From a virus, in the IMG/VR virus record IMGVR_UViG_3300042373_000598, positions 1-46,700 of that record: DNA of 46,700 bases. One strand, written 5' to 3'. The notes below the pieces were generated by a model. The model had not been told where the DNA came from. It saw only the letters and a program-made list of their open reading frames with translations, and searched no databases. Of this stretch, positions 21,501 through 30,800 are shown in pieces (position 1 is the first letter of the stretch; each line of letters begins with the position of its first letter). Position numbers and translations under genes: made by a program.

Positions 21501-23140
21501 TGCCTTTTGAGCCTGTCAAGGACGGAGACCTAGCGTTCATCGGTTTAAACAGCCGAGACAACGCTAGTGCTTTGCCTCAAGGCATCCTTACTAAGGCTCA
21601 GAATGTAAGACTGGATAGAGGTATTGTATCCGTCAGAAAGGGTCTACAGCGTAAGAAGGATACGGACGCTGATGACCCTATTTATGGCGTTGGCGTGTAC
21701 TACGATACTACAGGCCAAGAGCGTATTGTCCTTGTAATGGGTGATAGATTCCGTGTCTATAACCCTACCACAAATTCGTACAATGACACGCAGTACCCTA
21801 CAGGCATTGCTCTATCTTCTTCAGAAGGAGTGGATGTCGTTTATGCCGTTGATACTATCTTTGTTACTAGAGGATTTTCTCTCAGACCTATAAAGTGGGA
21901 CTTGGGTAACAATATAATTGAAGCGTTTCCTACCCAACATCTTGGTCACGAGTTTCCGTCTGCTAAGGGTCTTCTTTACTACTGTAATAGACTAATTGCT
22001 ATGGGTGGTCACCACCAGCAAGTGTTTGATGCAAGACAGACTGTGTGCGTAAGCAACTATCTTGACTATAACCACTGGGATAGCCTTGACGCTTTTACTT
22101 TTAACGAAGGTTCTAATGACGAAACTATTGCCGTTTCACCTTGGACTCTAAACGAGTTCTTGGTGTTTATGCGGAACAGTATCTTCTATGTGAACATTGG
22201 GTTTGGAAGATACGCAACAGGTGATGCTCTTGATAACAACTCGTTCATCAAAACGCTTGTTACAGACATTGGTTGCTCTGCTAAGGAGTCCGTTGTTCAG
22301 GCTAACGGAGGAATTATCTTCCTATCTGACAATGGTATCTACCTGCTTAATCCTCAGTCCGTAGGCTCTAATGATGCTGTCAGACTTCTTACTGTTGCCG
22401 ACCCTCTGTCTGCTCCGATTGACGATGTAATCCAAACTATTAATCAGGCTTTTGCTTACAAGGCTACGGCTGTGTATTGGAATAACAGATACTATCTTGC
22501 CGTTCCTACTGGTACATCTGAAGTTAACAACACAGTTCTTGTATACAACTTTATCCTTAAGAACTGGGAATCCGTTGATACTTACCCTGCTGGATTCAGC
22601 ATTATCAAGTTCTGCGTGGCTAAGAAGGGTAACCAGCGTAGACTGTTTGCCGTAGATAACAATGAAGGCATCTTCCTTCTGGAAGAACTTGAAAACGGAG
22701 ACGAATACAGCGGTGAACAGGGTCTACCTAGGCTTCCGTTTACGCTTGTTGAAACTGTACCTGCCGCAGGTCAGCCAGATTTTAGAGTTTACCTGCAAGA
22801 AACAGGCTTTGTTAAGACACCAATTCAGGCTGAAATCCTTACTCGTAGGTACACTTTTAACAACAACTTTGACAAGCGGTATAGCACTGTTGAGACTGAA
22901 ATGGAATGTCAGGCTGGTGCTAATGTTAAGACTATTGCTGTTGTAACAAATCCTGATACATCAACACAGTTAGATGACTTTTACGCTCCGTCTAATGAGG
23001 ATTTCTCTAGGCGTAGTCCTATTAGGAAGACTGGCACTGGCCTACAGATGCGGTATTTGATGTCTTTCTTTAGACCTAATATTCGTTCGTTGACAATTAA
23101 CGCAACAATGCAGACTAAAACTAACAAAAGCGAGAAATAA
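21500..23140 (+). CDS. Tail nozzle/stabilising protein (beta-propeller-like)
   Basis: The 546-residue protein begins with a segment common to podovirus tail proteins: FIGLNSRDNASALPQGILTK, then AQNVRLDRGIVSVRKGLQ. Repeated four-strand blocks follow over most of the length (for example IVLVMGDRFRVYNP, EFLVFMRNSIFYVN and GGIIFLSDNGIYLLNP), a propeller pattern like T7 gp12 or P22 gp10 nozzle proteins. It would form the short tail tube end below the adaptor. It is late-type in codon use and follows the micro-protein by TAATG. Confidence 0.65.
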   Translation: MPFEPVKDGDLAFIGLNSRDNASALPQGILTKAQNVRLDRGIVSVRKGLQRKKDTDADDPIYGVGVYYDTTGQERIVLVMGDRFRVYNPTTNSYNDTQYPTGIALSSSEGVDVVYAVDTIFVTRGFSLRPIKWDLGNNIIEAFPTQHLGHEFPSAKGLLYYCNRLIAMGGHHQQVFDARQTVCVSNYLDYNHWDSLDAFTFNEGSNDETIAVSPWTLNEFLVFMRNSIFYVNIGFGRYATGDALDNNSFIKTLVTDIGCSAKESVVQANGGIIFLSDNGIYLLNPQSVGSNDAVRLLTVADPLSAPIDDVIQTINQAFAYKATAVYWNNRYYLAVPTGTSEVNNTVLVYNFILKNWESVDTYPAGFSIIKFCVAKKGNQRRLFAVDNNEGIFLLEELENGDEYSGEQGLPRLPFTLVETVPAAGQPDFRVYLQETGFVKTPIQAEILTRRYTFNNNFDKRYSTVETEMECQAGANVKTIAVVTNPDTSTQLDDFYAPSNEDFSRRSPIRKTGTGLQMRYLMSFFRPNIRSLTINATMQTKTNKSEK

Positions 23141-23143
23141 TTT

Positions 23144-24298
23144 ATGCCACAACTTAGCAAAGGGGTAACATACGCCCCCAACAATCAGGTCACTTCGACC
23201 AATCTTAACAACCTTGTTGACCAAGGTAAACTTGACAATGGTGCGATTCAAGACCAGACGCTGATGACAAGCGGTCAACTTGTTGGTGCTGATGAAATTC
23301 TTGTAAGAGACATTTCTGCCGCTACAGGTACTGTTGGTAGCCAGTTGCGTAAACTTACGATTACAAATCTTCTTGGTTCTAATCTTCCTTCGACTAACAC
23401 ATCAGTCACAGCAGAAACTCTCAATTCTAAGTCTGACCAAGACATTAGAGTTATTGGTTCTACTGGAACTGCCGTTCCTAATGTCACTTTTACTAGCACA
23501 GGTACTGTTGTTACCTGCGTGTCTGCTACGCACGGCCTGACAACTGGTATGGTTCTTAGCGTTACTACTACCACTGCTGGACTTACTGGTTTGCAGGAAA
23601 TTGAGGTTGTTGATGCTAGTACATTTAGGTTTAACCTTAGAGAGGCTGGTACTGCTACATCTGGTACGCTTTCTTATACTCGTCAGCCTAATGCAAACTT
23701 TACCACAAATGTAAGAGTCGAAAGAAATATCTTTGTCGATGGTGGTATTGCTGTTGAGGGAAATGCTACTCTTAAGGGTGACCTTAATAGCACTGGTAAT
23801 GCAAACTTTACTGGCACTGTCAGATACAATGGTGCTCCTGTTTACGGCCTGTATGGCATTGACGAACTACTTCTTCCTACCTCTGGTATTGCCAACGCAG
23901 AAGTCGGCACTTGGAAGACTTGGGCTTCTCTTACAAATCTTAGCAAGCCTACGGAAGACCTGTGGGTTATTGACCTTCAATGTCAGGTTGCCTTCTGGTC
24001 TCCGTATATCGGAAGAATCAGACTGCTTAGAACAAGCAACAACGCTGTTATTGGTCAAATGACACAGGCCATTAACCCTCCTGCTACCACTTGGTACACC
24101 AGTTGGCATCTTACTCATTATTCGCTTAAGGTTATTATCCCTGCTGGCGAGGTTTGGACTAACGATGGTATTGCCGTTCAGGTTACATCGGAACAAGCCT
24201 TTAGTATTCCTATCCCTGCTGGCTTTACTGGTGTCGCTACCCTTGGTGGTACAAGCGGCACAAGCAATATGATTATCCAAAAGTTTAAGACTGCTTGA
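23144..24298 (+). CDS. Tail fibre protein, 384 residues
   Basis: N-terminal 70 residues look like a virion-attachment region. A middle Thr/Ser-rich beta part contains VTCVSATHGLTTGMVLSV. The segment NIFVDGGIAVEGNATLKGDL, then NSTGNANFTGTVRYNG is a typical fibre shaft repeat. The C-terminal 130 residues have many Trp and Ile and form a likely tip. Receptor binding is inferred. It follows the nozzle gene by three bases and is coupled to the next gene by a TTGA overlap. Confidence 0.7.
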   Translation: MPQLSKGVTYAPNNQVTSTNLNNLVDQGKLDNGAIQDQTLMTSGQLVGADEILVRDISAATGTVGSQLRKLTITNLLGSNLPSTNTSVTAETLNSKSDQDIRVIGSTGTAVPNVTFTSTGTVVTCVSATHGLTTGMVLSVTTTTAGLTGLQEIEVVDASTFRFNLREAGTATSGTLSYTRQPNANFTTNVRVERNIFVDGGIAVEGNATLKGDLNSTGNANFTGTVRYNGAPVYGLYGIDELLLPTSGIANAEVGTWKTWASLTNLSKPTEDLWVIDLQCQVAFWSPYIGRIRLLRTSNNAVIGQMTQAINPPATTWYTSWHLTHYSLKVIIPAGEVWTNDGIAVQVTSEQAFSIPIPAGFTGVATLGGTSGTSNMIIQKFKTA

Positions 24299-24708
24299 AC
24301 GAACTACTAGAGTTTATTGAAAAGGAGAAAAAGGCCACAAAACGGCCTACCTTTGACATAGACTTTTTGGCTGAGTGGCTGTCGTACCTTAACAGCAGGG
24401 CTTTTCTTCATAAATACATTAAAGACGGAAAAATAAAAGGCGTTATTACTATGTTTCCTATTGGGAAGCATAAGAAAACACCCGATATGGCTAGAGTTAT
24501 AGAATGTATGCAACTGTATGTTGGTGGTCAGACCGACTACTTCATTATGGACGCATTGACAGAGGACGAAGAAAGTAGAAAAATGCTTGTAAAAAGATTG
24601 CTAAACATTTATCCCACAATTGAATCTGATGAAAGTCAGATTTACGCCCAGCGGGGAGACAAAATTGTCAAATTTAACAAAAAACTACTTATCACACTTA
24701 CAAAATAA
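24295..24708 (+). CDS. Unknown protein with TTG start, possible GNAT-like fold
   Basis: TTG at 24295 overlaps the fibre stop (TTGA); the next in-frame ATG is 50 residues in and would lose the N-terminal helix. The 137-residue protein has helix-strand alternation and ends in IYAQRGDKIVKFNKKLLITL. Several podoviruses have a GNAT-like small protein at this place, near the internal virion genes, but catalytic residues cannot be judged here. The assignment is weak. Confidence 0.55.
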   Translation: MNELLEFIEKEKKATKRPTFDIDFLAEWLSYLNSRAFLHKYIKDGKIKGVITMFPIGKHKKTPDMARVIECMQLYVGGQTDYFIMDALTEDEESRKMLVKRLLNIYPTIESDESQIYAQRGDKIVKFNKKLLITLTK

Positions 24709-25589
24709 TGGGTTCATCTAAAGTTCAAGCACCGCCCCCTAGGGATTACTACAAAGAAATGTCTGACACTATCCGTGCTCAGATTGACCTCGCCCCCCAG
24801 ATGATGGAGGCCGAACGAAGACTCGTACCGCAGTGGCAACAGATGCAGTACGAGCAGATGATGGGTCAGGCTAATAACCTTAAGACCTTCTATCGCTCTG
24901 TTATGGGAGATTCTGCTAATCTTCTTAGAGATTATGGTGCTCAGTTTGCAGACTCTCTTGCCCCGATTGCCGAACGCTCCAGAAACACCTACGACCTTGG
25001 TCTTGGCGGTGGTGCTGAACTTCAGAACCTAATGAGAACACAGGCTCTTGGAGACCTTAATGCTGGTATGGGTCTTACTCCTGAAATGGAACGCCTTGCC
25101 GCACAGATGGGCAGGGCTGGTGCTACTGCCAGAGGTCTTACTAACAGTGCTCAGGGTCTTGGTATGGAAACGCTTTCTGGTTATAACCTAGGACTTCAGC
25201 GTCAGGCTCAGGCTAGAACCTTTGCTAATCAGGTTCTTGGTAACGATGTCACTATGTCTGGTGCGGCTTATAACCAGTATGGTGCTCCGCTTGTTTCTTC
25301 TGGACTTGGTGCGTTGTCTCCGATGGGTCTTGCTGGTCTGGCTACACAGTATAATCAGGGACTTGGCCCGACTTATCTTCAGCCTGAGTCGCAGTATGCG
25401 GCTAACATTTACGCCAACAACTACAATGGAGAACTTCAGGCTAGAACTGCTACTGCTCAGAACAAGGCTTCTATGACTAGCGGTCTTCTTAGTGCGGCTG
25501 GTTCTATTGTTGGCGGTATGGCTACTGGAGGCGTAGGCTTCTTTGCGGAGGCTGGTCTTAATAACGCTAAAGCCAGAGGAGGTAACTAA
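24708..25589 (+). CDS. Probable small internal virion (ejection) protein, 293 residues
   Basis: Starts by TAATG overlap. The first 90 residues are helical and Gln/Met-rich (PQMMEAERRLVPQWQQMQYE). The rest is Gly, Ala, Leu and Asn rich, with a C-terminal glycine-zipper-like segment (LLSAAGSIVGGMATGGVGFF) that could enter a membrane. This matches the smaller ejection proteins of podoviruses that leave the particle with the DNA. It is the first of three such genes of rising size. Confidence 0.65.
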   Translation: MGSSKVQAPPPRDYYKEMSDTIRAQIDLAPQMMEAERRLVPQWQQMQYEQMMGQANNLKTFYRSVMGDSANLLRDYGAQFADSLAPIAERSRNTYDLGLGGGAELQNLMRTQALGDLNAGMGLTPEMERLAAQMGRAGATARGLTNSAQGLGMETLSGYNLGLQRQAQARTFANQVLGNDVTMSGAAYNQYGAPLVSSGLGALSPMGLAGLATQYNQGLGPTYLQPESQYAANIYANNYNGELQARTATAQNKASMTSGLLSAAGSIVGGMATGGVGFFAEAGLNNAKARGGN

Positions 25590-25592
25590 TTT

Positions 25593-27845
25593 ATGGCTAG
25601 CCCTTTTTCTAAGTATACTGGAGAACAAGTTCCCCAGACAAACATTCTACCCGCCACTACCGAAATGGCGAGGCAGAGGTTTGAGTCTATCGCTGGCTTT
25701 GGTAAGGACATTGGCAACGCTATTGCCAAGTACGGAGAAAGAAATCAAGAGCGTGTAAAGAACAGTATGTTTGCCGCTGGCATTGTAGGCAAGTTCCTTG
25801 AAGCCCCAGAAGAACTTACAGATGCACAGGATAGACCTAATCCTCCTGTGCTTTCTGAAACTGCACCTGCTCACATCAAGCAGTTGTATAAGAAGGCTGA
25901 ATCTGAAGGTGACGGAGACTGGGTTGCTGGTATGTCTGGTGTTAGCGGTCTTGAACTTGAATCCTTCCTAGCGTTGCAAGGCAAATACGAGAAGGAAGAA
26001 GAAGTTAAGTTTAGCAGAGGTATCCAAGAAAGAGGACTGGCGTTGCAGGAAGAAGGTCACAAACTTCAACTTAAAAGGTTTGAGGTAGAATCCAAAGCCA
26101 CAGAAGTAAACATTCAGGCCGCTGTTTTTAATCTTGAAAGAGCCAAGGCTACTGCGGCTACGCAGGACGAACTTACACAAATTGACCTAGGTCTTAAAAG
26201 ACTGATGCTCCAGTATGAACAGCAGGTTGGCCCTGAAAAGGCCAAGGCGTTTATGCTGGAACTTGAGGGCAGGAAACTTCAGGTCAAGGGCTTGCAGAGA
26301 GCGGAAGATGCGGCATCTGCATTGGATGAAGTAAAGGCCGCTGTTGTTCCTCAGTCGAAGACCCTTACCTACGAAGAACAAGTTCCGAAGGTGTATGGTC
26401 AGTACGAAATTGATGGTCAAATGATGGACAGTTTTGACCTTGCTGAAGCCATCAAGCAAATCGACCCTAGCCTTAAACTTGAAGACATTGACGGAGATGG
26501 CGTTCTTGACGCTATTGCTCCTGCGGTTGCTGATGCCGTTCCAGTTAACAATCAGATTGCCAGAAAGATGACTGGAGACAACGGCTTTGTTGTTGCCGAT
26601 AGAGCGGCTGACACAAAGTCTACCCTTAACAACAAGTTCATTGATTCTGTTTATAATGAACTTATCAGAATGTATCCTGACAAGAAGGCTCTAATTGATG
26701 CTGATTTTAAGGGCAACACTGTTACTGGAGGCACAAACAAAGACACTCAAAACAGAGTTAACCCAGCAGAGCAGTACGCTACTGCCAAGAAGTGGTTTGA
26801 CTCTCCTACCATTCAGGCCGCTCTTGCCAAGAAGTATGGTGCTGTTCCTGTTGCATCTCCTGTAAGCAAGGTTAAAATTCTTTACACCAACCCTTACAAC
26901 GACAGCGTTCAGAAATCTGAAACATACCAGTTGAGCGAACAAGCGGTCTGGGATGCTAAGATTGACTCTGTAAGAGCATCTTTTGCCAAGGCAGGTAAGC
27001 CGTTTACACTTGATAACAGAGATGTTTACAAGGCTGTTAATCTTTATGGCGGCTATATGCCTGTCACTATGCCTAATGGCGTTCAGGGCTTTGTCAGTCC
27101 TAAGGGTGAGTTTATGAGTATGTCTCAGTTTGCCGAACTGGGAGTTCCGTCTTCTCTTCCCAAGACAGAGTGGGAATCAAAGAGAAACATCCATAACAGA
27201 TTCCTTCAGGATTATGCCGCTGTTGTGGTCAAGGATGCCAACGGAAAGGTTTCCGTCAAGGGAGGCCAGACAACGGATACTGGTTACACAATTGGCTTCC
27301 TTACAAGAGACCCCAAGAATCCTATCAACGATGCAAGAGCAACTGACTTTGGTAGGACTGAAGAGACAATTGCTCAATTGAAGAAAGACCTTAACAAGGC
27401 CGATGTCTTTGTTGACCGAATGATGGAAATGTGGGATGAGGGCAACTTTATCGACATTGTTGTTGGTGCTTGGACTGGTGGTAAGTGGAATAAGGAATAC
27501 ACCGCTAATCAGCGTGGCCTTGAAACTTTCCGAAAGTACTTTATTGCTCCAGGAACAGAAACTGAAAAAGATGCCCAGCGTCTTGCCGACCTTATGTCCG
27601 AGCCTTCGTTCCAAGGTTGGAGAAATAAGGATGTGTCTAAGCAGGTTCTTGAACTTGCAAGAAGTCTTGTGCTTGATGGGATTAGGATTGAAGCCGAGTC
27701 AAAAGGCTTCTTTGTTAATGCACCAGCAGGTAAGGGTATTCCAGAAACTACCCCTATGACAAAAGAGCAAAAACAAGCCGTGCTTGATAGGATTGCTTCT
27801 TTGACTGGTGTTACCCTTCCCTCTCAAGAATCTAAGAAAAAATAA
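25593..27845 (+). CDS. Internal virion protein, 750 residues
   Basis: Residues 130-250 form a long coiled coil (LALQEEGHKLQLKRFEVESK). At 298-306 lies DIDGDGVLD, a calcium-loop pattern (D at 298, 300, 302 and 306), though position 12 of the loop is Ala. The remainder is alpha/beta without a known domain. Position and size fit the middle ejection protein, like T7 gp15. AGGAGGT stands 10 bases before the ATG; it is one of few SD-like sites, but it also encodes the end of the previous protein. It is coupled to the giant gene by TAATG. Confidence 0.65.
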   Translation: MASPFSKYTGEQVPQTNILPATTEMARQRFESIAGFGKDIGNAIAKYGERNQERVKNSMFAAGIVGKFLEAPEELTDAQDRPNPPVLSETAPAHIKQLYKKAESEGDGDWVAGMSGVSGLELESFLALQGKYEKEEEVKFSRGIQERGLALQEEGHKLQLKRFEVESKATEVNIQAAVFNLERAKATAATQDELTQIDLGLKRLMLQYEQQVGPEKAKAFMLELEGRKLQVKGLQRAEDAASALDEVKAAVVPQSKTLTYEEQVPKVYGQYEIDGQMMDSFDLAEAIKQIDPSLKLEDIDGDGVLDAIAPAVADAVPVNNQIARKMTGDNGFVVADRAADTKSTLNNKFIDSVYNELIRMYPDKKALIDADFKGNTVTGGTNKDTQNRVNPAEQYATAKKWFDSPTIQAALAKKYGAVPVASPVSKVKILYTNPYNDSVQKSETYQLSEQAVWDAKIDSVRASFAKAGKPFTLDNRDVYKAVNLYGGYMPVTMPNGVQGFVSPKGEFMSMSQFAELGVPSSLPKTEWESKRNIHNRFLQDYAAVVVKDANGKVSVKGGQTTDTGYTIGFLTRDPKNPINDARATDFGRTEETIAQLKKDLNKADVFVDRMMEMWDEGNFIDIVVGAWTGGKWNKEYTANQRGLETFRKYFIAPGTETEKDAQRLADLMSEPSFQGWRNKDVSKQVLELARSLVLDGIRIEAESKGFFVNAPAGKGIPETTPMTKEQKQAVLDRIASLTGVTLPSQESKKK

Positions 27846-30800
27846 TGTCTGACATCGTATACTCAAACATTGGTGAACTAAACAAAGCCGCTAAAGAACA
27901 GGGCTTGGTAATTCCAGAAAACAAGGCTCTGGAGAATCCAGATAACACCATCAACAGTGTTACTTCTCCTGTTAAGTTTGAAGACTTGCCCGAGGATATC
28001 CTTGGAGAGCAGGTGGCATATATGATGCAGAGGTATCAGATTCACGGATATGTGCCTACCTTCAAGGAAGCCATTGCTTACAGAAAGCATATGGAAAAGA
28101 AGGAGGCTTCTTTTATCCATTCCGCTGGTGAGGCTATTTCTCAGACAACTTCTGACCTTTATGACGCTTCAAAAGGTATTGTTGGAGATGCCCTAACGCT
28201 TAGAGTTCCTAAGGTTGTTGGTTCTGTCGTGGAAGGTGCGGCTCTTGGAACTAAGAACTGGTTCTATATGTACGAACAAGCCAAGTACGATGAGCATTCG
28301 TTCTTGAGCAAGATGCTTTACGGCAATCACGCCAGCGATGAGGACTACTACGAAAATCTTAAGAAGACAATCGAACTGAACAAGTTGATTGAAAAGGACA
28401 GAGTTGAGGGCATCTTGGTTGACCCAAAGGTAAAGATTGGTGACACGGAAATTGACCTTACTAATCCTGCGGTTGTCCAAGGCATCTCTTATGTTGCCGA
28501 CCCTTCTTGGGCTATGCCACAACTTGGCATTGAAGCCGCCATCGTTAAGTCGATGAGAGGTGCGGCTATGGCTACAAGACTTGGTACGCAACTTAGCAAG
28601 GCTGGTGCGTATGCCGCTAAAAAGGCCGCTACTGGCTTTGGAAAACTTGCGGACTTTTCGTCTGGTATTGCCAACGCAGTACAGACCATTGACAACAACA
28701 TTGTTGGCGTTGCAAAGGAAGTCACAAGCCACGACCACTACATCAACGGAACAGGAACTCTTCAGGCTCAGGATGCTATTGTAAGAAATGCCGAAAATTC
28801 CCTTGGCATTAGAATCGCAAAGATTCCGCTATGGGGTACTACCACAGCGGTGTTTGGTGTGTCTAAGGTTGTTGAAGGCGTTTCTAGAATAGGAGAGGCC
28901 ATTGGTAAGAACGCTTTTGATACCAGTCTTGCTACTGGTGGACTTACTCTTTCTGAGCGTGTGGCTCAGACTACGGAAGGAAAGATTGGCAGTGTTGCCA
29001 ACTTCTACTCCAAGAGCGTAAGCCCTATGACTGAATGGATGGGTCAGACTGCAAAGACATCTATTCACTCTGGTATGTATGGTGGTGCGTTTGGTTTGGC
29101 GTTTGGCGGTGAAGAAGGTATGTACCACGGATTTGGCACTGGCCTTGTTCTTGGCTCTGCCTTCCATCAGGTTGGTGCTTTTGCTAACGCTGTTCAAGGT
29201 GCAGATAAGTACAGAACAGTTCTTAAGAACTTCCTGTGGGCTTCAGAGCACTATGATTTTTACAAGCAAGAAGGCGTTTACCACCTTATGGACAGAGTTG
29301 TTCAAGAAGGTGGAGAAGAAGCAAGATACAGTCTTATGGCTCAGTTGGGTGCAACTGAACGAATTCTGCGTGACGAAAAGATGCTCGTCCTTACCGAGGA
29401 AAGAATTAAGGAAATGTCTTCGTCTGACGAGTGGGATGCTTACCAAAAGCAAATGCTTGAAGACTCCGAGTTTGGCGGTGTAACCTTTTCAAAGATTAAC
29501 GGAGACAATGTGATTCTTGTTAATGCAGACAGGGCTGTTAAGTCTGCCGTTTCTGAGGAACTCTTCCACGGACTGATGCTTGAGAAGCGTTATAAGAAGG
29601 CTTTTGTTAAGCATACAGTTGATAACCTTATCGGAACTGAAGACGCTAAGGGTGCATTGCTTAAGATGCCAAGAGAACAGTCTGTCAGAATTCTTGAACA
29701 GTTTAGAGACCAGTATTTCAGGCTGGATGCTGAGACACAGGGACACACTCCACAGGCAATGGAAAGAAACCTTGCTCAGTTCAACGAAGCCATTGAAAGG
29801 TTCAAGGCTGGTGAAAACCCCACGAACTTCAGAGGATTCTTTGAAGAGTTTCTTGCGTCTTACTGGAACAGATTTATCGAAGATAAGCCGCTAGACTACC
29901 TTGTTAAGGGTGGTGACCTTGGTATTATTCGTAACGCCATTGAATGGGGCAAGGATATGTACAGGGACATTCTGCGTGTAGACCTGTCCGAGGCTGGCGT
30001 TCAGTTGATTAAAGGTGCAAATCCTGACGCTTTCCTTATCGACCAGAACACCAAGCAGAGAATCAGAGTTCCGATGCTTGAGAAACTGATGAAGCATTAT
30101 GTTAAGGAGATTAACAAGGAGATGTACTCTGGTTGGGCTGTTAACAAGGAAAAGTACAGAGACACTTTCTCTCTTCTTAACAATCAACTTGAGCACCTTA
30201 TCCCGCCAGAAGACATTGGTAAGGCTGAAGCAAGGGTAAACCCTGACAGCGTCAAGGGAACTATTGCCTCTGGACTTCAGAACATTGCGGAAAGACTTTC
30301 TCAGGTAGACAGGTCTAACAGAGGCACTACGCTTGAAATTATTAACGACAATGGCGTTACGCTTGCATCTTTCTCTGGTCAGAAAGACCCAAGCAAAAAG
30401 CCAAAAAAGACTGTTGCTCAGGCTATCCCTGCTGAACAGAAAAAAGATTTTTGGAGAAAACTTCCTAAGAGCAAACAGGGTGCTGGCGTTACCAGAGAAG
30501 GACTCAGGGCTATGGGTGGTGTCAAGAAGGGAAAAGAACCCAAGAGGGTTGAAATGCCAGCCACTGAAGGCACTGGTGCGTGGGAAACCGACAAGGGTCT
30601 GAAGGCTCGTGGTGAATTCTGGGAAAGCGTCTGGCAGGGTAATCCTAGAATCAGAATCAGAGGTATGGCTAGCAACGAGGAACTCGCAATCTTCAGAGAG
30701 TACCTACCCGAAAATGTGGTTAAGCGTTTTGCTGAACTCAATCAAATCATTGAGCGAAGCAAGGTTGGGCAACTTAAGGACATCAGCAACATTGTTAAGG

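Noticed and set aside
29551-29569. Active zincin protease motif in the giant protein
   Set aside because: The motif reads SEELFH; the first zinc-binding His of HExxH is missing, so activity cannot be claimed.
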